This document shows positions 53,299 through 61,140 of a stretch of 64,000 bases of DNA, piece after piece. The notes below the pieces were generated by a model. That model did no database searches. It was not told where the DNA came from and worked only from the letters and a program-made list of their open reading frames with translations. Position numbers and translations under genes: made by a program. How positions within the stretch are numbered: the stretch's first letter is position 1; each line of letters starts with the position of its first letter. This DNA comes from Winogradskyella sp. (GTDB lineage Bacteria; Bacteroidota; Bacteroidia; Flavobacteriales; Flavobacteriaceae): NCBI RefSeq assembly GCF_028282165.1, contig NZ_JANQIM010000027.1, forward strand, positions 62,001 through 126,000, written 5' to 3'.

Positions 53299-53604
53299 AT
53301 GTAACAAATTTATTTTGTAAGTATCTTAAGATGAAATAATATGGATTAACCGTTTGTGAATTCTTGGTGGGCTTTTGTTAAATGAAAATTAACCTAATAT
53401 TAACAGGTTAACTTTTACTTAACAGTTTCAATAAAATCTATAGCATTTATCCATCACATTGGTTTACAAGTTTATGCTAGGGCAGAGTAACCCCAAAATC
53501 TTTGTTAAGACGCAATCAGTCTTTTGCAATTAAGTTAGATTACCTAAATTAGCTCTATCAATTAGTATAAAAGTTCAGCCCATTGATAAAATACATTAGA
53601 TTAG
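53299..53604. other. 306-bp intergenic control region between DoxX-like and NicO-like genes
   Basis: It holds a possible -7 box for the leftward gene (TAAATTTG on minus, 53305-53312), a dyad TTAACCT-N9-AGGTTAA at 53389-53411, and a small AAGAC/GTCTT hairpin near 53513-53534. No cobalamin or NiCo riboswitch box was recognised. No ORF of note is present. Confidence 0.5.
53389..53411. promoter_or_regulatory. Dyad TTAACCT-N9-AGGTTAA upstream of NicO-like gene
   Basis: An exact 7-bp inverted repeat with a 9-base spacer, in the control region of the nickel-transporter-like gene and centred about 205 bp before its start. It could be an operator (for example for a metal-responsive repressor); no T tract follows. 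Confidence 0.3.
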
Positions 53605-54261
53605 ATGCTTGTTGAGTTTACTTTAATTGCAGGTATACTCACATCAACCTTGCACGTCATAACCGGACCAGATCATTTAGCTGCCGTGGCACCTTTCGCC
53701 ATTGAATCCAAAACAAAAGCTTGGAAAATAGGTTTCTTTTGGAGTGCAGGCCATATTGTTGGAATGGCAGTAATTGGATTATTGTATTTAGGTTTTAAAG
53801 ATCTATTACCCGTTGAGGCAATATCAGGTTATAGTGAACAGTTGGTGGGTATAGTGTTAATTGGTGTTGGGCTTTGGGCTATTTATAAAATGTACACTTC
53901 AAAATATCAACAAAGCCTTTTACTTCAGAAATATAATGATGTAGTAGATAATCCTAGTAAGGCCAAAAGACAAAATCATTTTGCATCATTTTCGATAGGC
54001 ATACTCCACGGATTGGCAGGTGTAGTACACTTTATGCTTTTATTACCTGTTTTAGGTTTTGAAAAACAATTAGACTCTATTTTGTATATCACGGGATTTT
54101 GTATAGGCATAATTTTGGCTATGACCATTTTCTCTTTTGTTATCGGAAAGGCCGCCCAACTTTCAAAGTACAGACAAAATATTTCACTCTTTAATGGAAT
54201 TAGACTGGCTGGTGGTCTATTCGCTATTGTAATTGGTGTATACTGGATTTTAAATGTCTAA
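53605..54261 (+). CDS. NicO/UreH-type nickel transporter, hydrogenase-linked
   Basis: 218 residues with six hydrophobic helices. The N-terminal helix carries HVITGPDHLAA, the HX4DH-type motif of nickel/cobalt permeases, and a second histidine (SAGHIVGMA) follows in helix 2. The cytosolic loop before helix 4 is charged. It sits tail to tail with the hypE gene, whose stop codon overlaps its own by 4 bp. Nickel supply to the [NiFe] site is the obvious role; cobalt or another solute remains possible. Confidence 0.75.
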   Translation: MLVEFTLIAGILTSTLHVITGPDHLAAVAPFAIESKTKAWKIGFFWSAGHIVGMAVIGLLYLGFKDLLPVEAISGYSEQLVGIVLIGVGLWAIYKMYTSKYQQSLLLQKYNDVVDNPSKAKRQNHFASFSIGILHGLAGVVHFMLLLPVLGFEKQLDSILYITGFCIGIILAMTIFSFVIGKAAQLSKYRQNISLFNGIRLAGGLFAIVIGVYWILNV

Positions 54262-55283
54262 CAGATACGAGGCAAATGCTCACCTATTAAAGGGGTGACA
54301 ATACGTTTTCCTCCTATTGCACTTTGCATTACAACTTTGCCTTTATGATTATCGGTTATTTCACCTACACAAATAGCATTAGACCCTTTTACATCCTTAC
54401 TTAATAGCTCAACGACTTGAGATGCTATATCTTCTTTTACAATGGCTACAAAAACACCTTCATTTGCTACATATAATGGATCCAATCCCAAAATTTCACA
54501 TGCCGCAGCCACCTGTTTCTCTAAAGGCAATTTGTTTTCATGAATAACTATTCCGCTATCTGTATCTGATGCTATTTCAGAAAGTGTACTAGCTAACCCT
54601 CCTCTCGTCGGATCTCTAAATAGTTTTATTTTATGTCCAAAATTGTTTAAAAGATTTTCTATAAGAAAGTTAAGATTGGTCGTATCGCTCTCTATGGAGG
54701 ACTGAAATTCTAAGCCCTCACGTTGAGACATTATGGCCATGCCGTGCTGAGCAATATTTCCACTAACAATAATTTTGTCTCCAATTTCAATCCGCTCGGC
54801 AGAAATTTTAGCTTTTGGATGTACTTCACCAAATCCTGTGGTATTTATAAAAATCTTATCACCTTTACCTCGCTCAACAACCTTTGTATCACCAGTTATA
54901 ACTTTTACGCCGCACCTATCCGTAGCAGCTTTAACAGAATTAACAATTTCAACAAATTCATCGGCCTTTAAGCCTTCCTCAACAATAAATGCTAATGACA
55001 AAAATTTTGGTATCGCGCCACACATGGCCACATCATTCACAGTTCCATTTACAGCTAGTTCACCAATGTTTCCGCCTTTAAAAAATATAGGAGATACCAC
55101 AAAACTGTCGGTAGATATCGCCATCTTACCCTCAATTTCAACTATTGAGCCATCATGCTTTTGACCGAGATATGGATTATCAAATGTTTTGAAAATTATT
55201 TCATCTAGTAGTTCCCTGGTCATGATACCACCGCTACCATGTCCTAAATTTATTCTATCAAATCCAAGTTGTCTTTTATCCAT
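54258..55283 (-). CDS. hypE: HypE, hydrogenase cyanide-ligand maturation protein
   Basis: 341 residues. PurM-type ATP-binding fold with LGHGSGGIMTRELL at the N terminus and GDTKVVERG near residue 130. The invariant C-terminal Cys341 in PRIC carries the thiocarbamate that becomes cyanide. It receives carbamoyl from HypF and hands CN to the HypC-HypD iron. Last gene of the leftward hypF-hypD-hypE unit. Confidence 0.95.
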   Translation of the reverse strand: MDKRQLGFDRINLGHGSGGIMTRELLDEIIFKTFDNPYLGQKHDGSIVEIEGKMAISTDSFVVSPIFFKGGNIGELAVNGTVNDVAMCGAIPKFLSLAFIVEEGLKADEFVEIVNSVKAATDRCGVKVITGDTKVVERGKGDKIFINTTGFGEVHPKAKISAERIEIGDKIIVSGNIAQHGMAIMSQREGLEFQSSIESDTTNLNFLIENLLNNFGHKIKLFRDPTRGGLASTLSEIASDTDSGIVIHENKLPLEKQVAAACEILGLDPLYVANEGVFVAIVKEDIASQVVELLSKDVKGSNAICVGEITDNHKGKVVMQSAIGGKRIVTPLIGEHLPRIC

Positions 55284-55285
55284 TC

Positions 55286-56377
55286 TTAATTAATAAGGTG
55301 ATTCGAAAAATGATAGTATGCCGCACAAGCACCTTCAGAGGAAACCATAGGAGCACCGAGAGGATTAGAAGGGTTGCAAGTAACACCAAATTGTTTGCAT
55401 TGATTTGGTTTTTTGATACCCTTTAGAATATCGCTTGCAATGCATTCTGAATTCTCGGCAACCTTTATGTTTTGGATACCAAATCGATACTCGGCATCAA
55501 AATCCCTGAATGGTTTGGTTAGAACATAACCACTATTAGGAATCTCACCTATACCACGCCATTCGCGATTTCCAATTTCGAAAATTTCGTTGATGACTGC
55601 TTTTGCCGCCACGTTACCTTCTTCTTTAACAGCTCTAGAATACTGGTTCTCTACGATATGAGTTCCTTTTTCTAACTGTTTTACCGCCATATAAATCCCT
55701 TCTACTAAATCCACAGGTTCAAAACCAGTGACGACTATTGGTATTTTGTACTTTTCTGCCAATCCATAATACGCTTCATAACCCATAATTGTGCAGACAT
55801 GCCCTGCCGCTAAAAATGCATCGACATTACAAAACTCGTCATCTAAAATAGCTTCCATTGCTGGAGGTACAAGTACATGAGATACTAAAATGGAATAATT
55901 CTTTAACCCCTGCTTTTGGGCATGCAGAACCGATAGTGCATTTGCAGGCGCTGTAGTTTCAAAGCCAACGGCAAAGAATACCACTTCCTTATTTGGGTTA
56001 TTCTTTGCAATTGTGACGGCCTCAATAGGAGAATACAAAATTCTTAAGTCTCCTCCATCTGCTTTAGCTTCCAACAGGCTTTTTTTACTTCCTGGAACTC
56101 TTACCATATCTCCAAAAGAGCATACGATAACATTATTCTCAAGGAGTTCGATGGCTTTATCAATTAGATGCAATGGTGTAACACAGACAGGGCATCCCGG
56201 ACCGTGAATCATTCGTACATGTTGAGGCAGCAAATCCAAAATTCCATTCTTCACTAAACTATGGGTTTGGCCACCGCAAATTTCCATGATATTCCATGGT
56301 CTAGTAACACTTTCTTCAATGTTTTGCAAAAAGCGTTTTGTAGCTTCTATATTTCTATATTCATTTAAATACTTCAT
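55286..56377 (-). CDS. hypD: HypD, hydrogenase iron-ligand assembly protein
   Basis: 363 residues. All landmark cysteines are visible: C34 in MEICGGQTHS, C62 and C65 in GPGCPVCVTP, and the C-terminal iron-sulfur region with CKQFGVTCNPSNPLGAPMV. It builds the Fe(CN)2CO unit with HypC and HypE. It lies between hypF (4-bp overlap) and hypE (2-bp gap). No hypC is present between or beside them in this window. Confidence 0.95.
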   Translation of the reverse strand: MKYLNEYRNIEATKRFLQNIEESVTRPWNIMEICGGQTHSLVKNGILDLLPQHVRMIHGPGCPVCVTPLHLIDKAIELLENNVIVCSFGDMVRVPGSKKSLLEAKADGGDLRILYSPIEAVTIAKNNPNKEVVFFAVGFETTAPANALSVLHAQKQGLKNYSILVSHVLVPPAMEAILDDEFCNVDAFLAAGHVCTIMGYEAYYGLAEKYKIPIVVTGFEPVDLVEGIYMAVKQLEKGTHIVENQYSRAVKEEGNVAAKAVINEIFEIGNREWRGIGEIPNSGYVLTKPFRDFDAEYRFGIQNIKVAENSECIASDILKGIKKPNQCKQFGVTCNPSNPLGAPMVSSEGACAAYYHFSNHLIN

Positions 56378-58650
56378 AAATCTGCATCTATAGTATTCAA
56401 AAAATACATCATCTGCCCTAATGATATATTCTCATCATTTGGACTTAAGTTACAATTAAAAAACAATTCAAAATCATCTTCTGCGATTTCTTTTAGCATA
56501 TCTAAAAGAATAGTATTCTGAAAAACACCGCCAGAACATGCTATTCTTTTAATCCCGTTAAGTTTGGCAACACCTAATATTATTGAAGCCAGAGTGAATA
56601 AAAAGTTGCAAATGATTTGGGGTTTTTCTGTTCCCTTATCTAAATCTGATTGAACACCTTTAATAATAGCCTTGGTCGGAATATGCTTTATTATAGAAAC
56701 TGTAATATACGAATGACACCTTGCCAAATCATAATCAATGACTTCATTTTCTAGCTTTATGGCCGCCTCTCCTTCGTAAGTGTTATAATCGCATATGTCT
56801 AACAAAGAAGCTACCGCATCAAAAAGCCGTCCTACAGATGAAGTTTTTAATTTGTTTTTATTTTTGAGTTCCTTGTAGATGGTCATCTCTTTTGTTGTAA
56901 ACTTCTCAGAAATGCTTGGTATTTTTTCTGCCTCAAGCAAAGAGAACAAAGACAGTCTTGGCTCCTTGGCCATTTTATCACCTGCCAACCAATCAAAATA
57001 ATCAAAGTGGGTTAGTCGTTGCATATTGCCATTAGAATAAGTGAAGAACTCACCTCCCCATATCTGTTTATCCTCACCATAACCCGTACCATCCCAGATC
57101 ACCCCTAAAACTTCTTCAGAACTATTAAATAGGGAATGTTCGGCTAATACCGATGCAAAATGAGCTTTGTGATGTTGAATTTCATAAAGTTCAGCACCTA
57201 AAGATTCAGCCAACTCCTTACCATATAAGGTACTTTGATATGTAGGATGCTTATCAACCAAAACGACATTAGGGTTTTGCTTAAAAATATTTATAAAACC
57301 AGACACTTCCTTTACAAAACGTTCATAAACGTCATAATTTTCCAAGTGCCCTAAGTACTGGCTTATGTAAATGTAATCATTGGGCATAAACCCAATTGAA
57401 CTTTTTAGATGCGCTCCCATGGCCATAACCTTTTTTTCACCTTCAATTTTTGGAGCATAATAATTGGGAGCAAAGCCTCTTGAGCGCCTAAAGAGAACCC
57501 TTTGATAAGAATTAGAACTGAATTTAATTACCGAATCATCCTGAGGATGTTCAATCCCTAGATTATGCTGAAGAAAATAGTCTGCTATAGAACCTAGCCG
57601 TTCCAATGCCTCTGAATTATCACTTAAAATTGGTGAACCACTTACATTACCACTTGTTGCTACAATAGGAAAATCTATAGCATTAGCCAATAATTGCAAA
57701 AGGGCTGAATTAGGCAACATTATCCCTAATTGATTTAGTCTTGGAGCTACATTTGACGCTATTGTATTATCGCTTCTTTCAGTTTTTGATAATATAACAA
57801 TAGGCCGTTCTACAGCGATAATTTCTTTTTCAATATGAAATGGAATATCAAAATGATCTTTAAGCTTTTCTATGGAAGGATACAATAAGGCAAAAGGTTT
57901 CTCAGGGCGATTTTTTTTCTGTCTCAACTTTTGAACAACAGATGCGTTTGTCGCATCACAACACAACAAATAGCCACTTGTATTTTTAATTGCAACAATA
58001 TTTCCCTGGCTAAGTAATTTTTGAACCGTACTAAATATGGCGTCATTCTCGGCAGCAATAAGATTGCAGTTGTTATCTATTAGTTTAAGCTGAATACCAC
58101 AGATCTCACATGAATTAGTTTGGGAATGAAATCGTCTATTCCTAGGATCGGTATATTCATCTTTGCAAGATCCGCACATTTCAAATTCAACCATGCTGGT
58201 ATGGTGTCTTTCAAATGGAAATGTTTTAGTTATAGCCCATCGAGGCCCACAATGAACACAAGTGGTAAACGGATATTTGTATCGGATATTCTCAGGATCG
58301 TTTATTTCGTTTTTACATTTATCACATATTCCAAAATCTGGAGTCAGTTGAAGATTTAATCTGCTTTCATTCTCAGATGGAATGATTTTAAAATTTCCGT
58401 AGTTTTTGTGGTTGATTTCAGATAAATAATGACCATCTATTTTAGATACAATTGGGGCTTGCTCAATAAGTGCTTTATAAAATGAAGCTATATGTTCCTT
58501 TGAAGCTTCAGCGTAAATAACAACGCCTTCCTCATTGTTAGAAACCGTACCTTTTACCTCATATTTTTCAGCTAAATTAAAGACAAAAGGACGAAAACCA
58601 ACACCTTGTACTTGACCCGATATGATAATTTTTACGGTTTGAAAAGCCAT
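56374..58650 (-). CDS. hypF: HypF, carbamoyltransferase for hydrogenase cyanide synthesis
   Basis: 758 residues in the standard order: acylphosphatase domain (1-90, GQVQGVGFRPFVF), two zinc fingers with C109-x2-C112, C131-x2-C134, C159-x2-C162 and C181-x2-C184, a YrdC domain (about 195-385), and a Kae1-like domain with the HHKAHFASVLAEH metal motif near residue 480 and a C-terminal ACSGGVFQN. It makes carbamoyl-AMP and transfers it to HypE. It heads the leftward hyp operon and is divergent from hypA. Confidence 0.96.
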   Translation of the reverse strand: MAFQTVKIIISGQVQGVGFRPFVFNLAEKYEVKGTVSNNEEGVVIYAEASKEHIASFYKALIEQAPIVSKIDGHYLSEINHKNYGNFKIIPSENESRLNLQLTPDFGICDKCKNEINDPENIRYKYPFTTCVHCGPRWAITKTFPFERHHTSMVEFEMCGSCKDEYTDPRNRRFHSQTNSCEICGIQLKLIDNNCNLIAAENDAIFSTVQKLLSQGNIVAIKNTSGYLLCCDATNASVVQKLRQKKNRPEKPFALLYPSIEKLKDHFDIPFHIEKEIIAVERPIVILSKTERSDNTIASNVAPRLNQLGIMLPNSALLQLLANAIDFPIVATSGNVSGSPILSDNSEALERLGSIADYFLQHNLGIEHPQDDSVIKFSSNSYQRVLFRRSRGFAPNYYAPKIEGEKKVMAMGAHLKSSIGFMPNDYIYISQYLGHLENYDVYERFVKEVSGFINIFKQNPNVVLVDKHPTYQSTLYGKELAESLGAELYEIQHHKAHFASVLAEHSLFNSSEEVLGVIWDGTGYGEDKQIWGGEFFTYSNGNMQRLTHFDYFDWLAGDKMAKEPRLSLFSLLEAEKIPSISEKFTTKEMTIYKELKNKNKLKTSSVGRLFDAVASLLDICDYNTYEGEAAIKLENEVIDYDLARCHSYITVSIIKHIPTKAIIKGVQSDLDKGTEKPQIICNFLFTLASIILGVAKLNGIKRIACSGGVFQNTILLDMLKEIAEDDFELFFNCNLSPNDENISLGQMMYFLNTIDADL

Positions 58651-58706
58651 TGCAATCTAAGGTGTAATAAGCAATGTAAAATAACAGCAGTAAGATATGG
58701 CATCAT

Positions 58707-58720
58707 ATGATTTTTGTCAT
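58707..58720. promoter_or_regulatory. FNR-type dyad in the hypF-hypA divergent control region
   Basis: ATGATttttGTCAT fits the ATGAY-N4-RTCAT pattern with one arm difference. Its centre is 63 bp from the hypF start and 60 bp from the hypA start, so one site could act on both operons. Confidence 0.6.
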
Positions 58721-58773
58721 ACGTTTTATAGTAAAAAAGAGCTAAAATTGATGTATCATAAAAGATTTTAGGC

Positions 58774-59115
58774 ATGCATGAACTGTCAATTGCCATGGGA
58801 ATTGTACGTATTGCTGAAAATGAAACAGCAAAGGCAAACGGAAACAACGTAGATCTCATTGAACTAGAAATCGGAACTTTAGCAGGGATTGAATTTGATG
58901 CCTTAGACTTTGTTTGGCCATCTGCGGTAAAGGGCACTATTCTAGAAAATGCCGAAAAAAGAATAACAAAGGTAAACGGAAAGGCAAAATGTAATGACTG
59001 CAACATTGTTTTTCAATTAGATGACATCTTTGATCATTGTCCGCAATGCGGAAGCTATTCAAAGATGATTATTAAAGGTAAAGAACTAATAGTGAAGTCG
59101 CTCGAGGTATCTTAA
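58774..59115 (+). CDS. hypA: HypA, nickel-insertion accessory protein
   Basis: 113 residues. The nickel-binding N terminus MHELSI (His2, Glu3) is intact, and the zinc site is C73-x2-C76 with C89-x2-C92. It delivers nickel to HoxH with HypB, which is not in this window. It is divergent from hypF and lies 257 bp upstream of the hoxF start, the gap containing two FNR-type dyads. Confidence 0.96.
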   Translation: MHELSIAMGIVRIAENETAKANGNNVDLIELEIGTLAGIEFDALDFVWPSAVKGTILENAEKRITKVNGKAKCNDCNIVFQLDDIFDHCPQCGSYSKMIIKGKELIVKSLEVS

Positions 59116-59179
59116 CTATCCTTATCAAATCACCCACTTTATAAATTACATCCAAAAAGTTGTATCAATTTTTAAATAA

Positions 59180-59193
59180 ATGACTTAGGTCAT
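59180..59193. promoter_or_regulatory. FNR-type dyad 1 upstream of hoxF
   Basis: ATGACttagGTCAT is a perfect 5-4-5 inverted repeat, centred about 186 bp before the hoxF start and 78 bp upstream of the second dyad. Confidence 0.6.
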
Positions 59194-59257
59194 GTGCATA
59201 CTATTTTTTTGAATCTATTAATTTTTGGGTATGATTTTTACAATATTCTCAAAATAC

Positions 59258-59271
59258 ATGACAGAAATCAT
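59258..59271. promoter_or_regulatory. FNR-type dyad 2 upstream of hoxF
   Basis: ATGACagaaATCAT fits ATGAY-N4-RTCAT, centred about 108 bp before the hoxF start. The two sites are 78 bp apart centre to centre. Confidence 0.58.
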
Positions 59272-59372
59272 ATCTTTTTTAAATGATTTGCATTTATTTT
59301 ATCACGTAAATCTACGCTGTATAAGATTTGCATCAAGTTCTTTAATTAAATGATCACATAAAAACATTGATT

Positions 59373-61136
59373 ATGGACAGAACACATCTTTTAAACGAAC
59401 TTTGGGATTATCAGCTCAAATTCGGATTTATCTCCGATAAGGCTATATCAAGGATTTCAAAAAAACTAAACGTTTCGATTGTTGAAATTGAAAGTGTGGT
59501 ATCCTTTTACCATTTCTTTCACCAAAAACCCACAGGTAAATATATCATCTATCTAAATAATAGTATCATCTCCGAAATTAAAGGTTATGAAGCTGTTAAA
59601 GCTGCTTTTGAAAAAGAAACAGGATGTACATTCAATGAAGATGGAGATGGCGAATTCTCACTCTTTGACACATCGTGTATTGGGATGAGCGATCAAGAGC
59701 CTGCCGCCTTAATTAATTTTCAACCTTTCACCGACCTCACACCCAACAAAGTAAAGCGGATAATTGATAGCCTAAAGCATGGTGAAAACATTAAGGATTT
59801 AGCCAGTAAAACCAAAAGCAAAATACAATACTATCCAGAAGATGGTAAAGCTATCATTTTTAGGACTTATGAAATGGGAAAAAGCATTAAGGAAGGTCTA
59901 AAGTTTTCACCTGATGACATTGTAAATAAGATTTCAAAGGCCAAATTATTAGGTCTAGGAGGCGCTTTTTTCCCAACAGGATACAAATGGAATTCTTGTA
60001 AAAACAATGAAGCAGACGCTAAATATATTATCTGTAATGCCGATGAGGGAGAACCAGGAACCTTTAAGGATCGAGCATTATTTCAATACTTGCCAGGACT
60101 GGTTATTGAGGGCATGATTTTAGCAGGATATGCCACTGGCGCAAAAGAAGGTATCATTTACCTCAGAGCCGAGTACCAATATTTTAAACACAAAATAGAA
60201 AAAATTCTAACAGAATTTAGAAAAAACAACCTCTTAGGGAATAACATTCTAGGCGTAAAAGATTTTGACTTTGATATACGCATACAACTTGGTGCTGGTT
60301 CTTATGTATGTGGAGCCGCATCAGCATTAATAGAATCGCTCGAAGGACGCAGAGGCGAGCCGCCAGTGAGAACTTGGTCTGCCACAAAGCATGGCTTTAG
60401 ACACAAACCAACAGTAGTAAATAATGTAGAAACATTTGCTTATGCATCGCGAATTATTGAATTAGGTGAAGACCATTTCTTAAGCTTTGGCACAGAGGAA
60501 TCTCCGGGCACTAAACTGATAAGTATTTCTGGAGATGTAGCTAAACCAGGTATTTACGAAATAGAATATGGAACACCAATTATTGACATGCTCGGTATTG
60601 AGATGAGTCAAGCAACAGCACCGTATTTCATCCAAATCAGTGGTCCATCTGGCGAGTGTATCAACAATACCGAATTCAATAGAAGAATCTGCAAAGAAGA
60701 TATTATGTGTGGTGGCTCTTTTATGGTGTTTAACCGCACAAGGGATATCCTTAATATTCTTAGAAACTTCATGGAATTTTTTAAAGAAGAATCCTGTGGT
60801 GTATGTACACCATGTAGAGCGGGCAATTTCATTTTAACCGAAAAGGTAAAGAAAATCCAGCGCGGACTGTCTACCCAAGAAGATTTAGACGAAATCAAGA
60901 AATGGGGAAATATCATTAAAACTTCCAGTCGTTGTGGATTAGGAAAATCGTCTCCAAATTGTCTGTTACATGCCGTAGATAAATTCAAGGATTATTTCAA
61001 TCTTAAAATCTCACCAACAAGCGAACATCTTAATGTTGAGTTTGATATGGAAGACGCTGTACAGGAATTTGATAGCTTTATAAAAGACACACAAATAAAA
61101 GACACACAAACACAATTTGACAAATTTGACAAATAG
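59373..61136 (+). CDS. hoxF: HoxF, NAD-reducing hydrogenase diaphorase subunit (NuoE-NuoF type)
   Basis: 587 residues from the ATG (a TTG two codons earlier is in frame). Residues 1-130 are a NuoE-like domain in which only Cys102 of the four [2Fe-2S] ligands remains; the partner position is Ser106 (CIGMS) and the first pair is absent. Residues 150-587 are NuoF-like: FMN/NADH loop GLGGAFFPTGYKW, NADEGEPGTFKDR (222-234), and the [4Fe-4S] ligands in CGVCTPCRAG (from about 475) and SRCGLG (about 519). It would exchange electrons between NAD(H) and the hydrogenase module. First gene of the hox operon. Confidence 0.93.
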   Translation: MDRTHLLNELWDYQLKFGFISDKAISRISKKLNVSIVEIESVVSFYHFFHQKPTGKYIIYLNNSIISEIKGYEAVKAAFEKETGCTFNEDGDGEFSLFDTSCIGMSDQEPAALINFQPFTDLTPNKVKRIIDSLKHGENIKDLASKTKSKIQYYPEDGKAIIFRTYEMGKSIKEGLKFSPDDIVNKISKAKLLGLGGAFFPTGYKWNSCKNNEADAKYIICNADEGEPGTFKDRALFQYLPGLVIEGMILAGYATGAKEGIIYLRAEYQYFKHKIEKILTEFRKNNLLGNNILGVKDFDFDIRIQLGAGSYVCGAASALIESLEGRRGEPPVRTWSATKHGFRHKPTVVNNVETFAYASRIIELGEDHFLSFGTEESPGTKLISISGDVAKPGIYEIEYGTPIIDMLGIEMSQATAPYFIQISGPSGECINNTEFNRRICKEDIMCGGSFMVFNRTRDILNILRNFMEFFKEESCGVCTPCRAGNFILTEKVKKIQRGLSTQEDLDEIKKWGNIIKTSSRCGLGKSSPNCLLHAVDKFKDYFNLKISPTSEHLNVEFDMEDAVQEFDSFIKDTQIKDTQTQFDKFDK

Positions 61137-61140
61137 TTAT

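Noticed and set aside
53299..53604. Possible cobalamin or NiCo riboswitch before the NicO-like gene
   Set aside because: No B12 box or conserved NiCo core was recognisable; only short weak hairpins are present.
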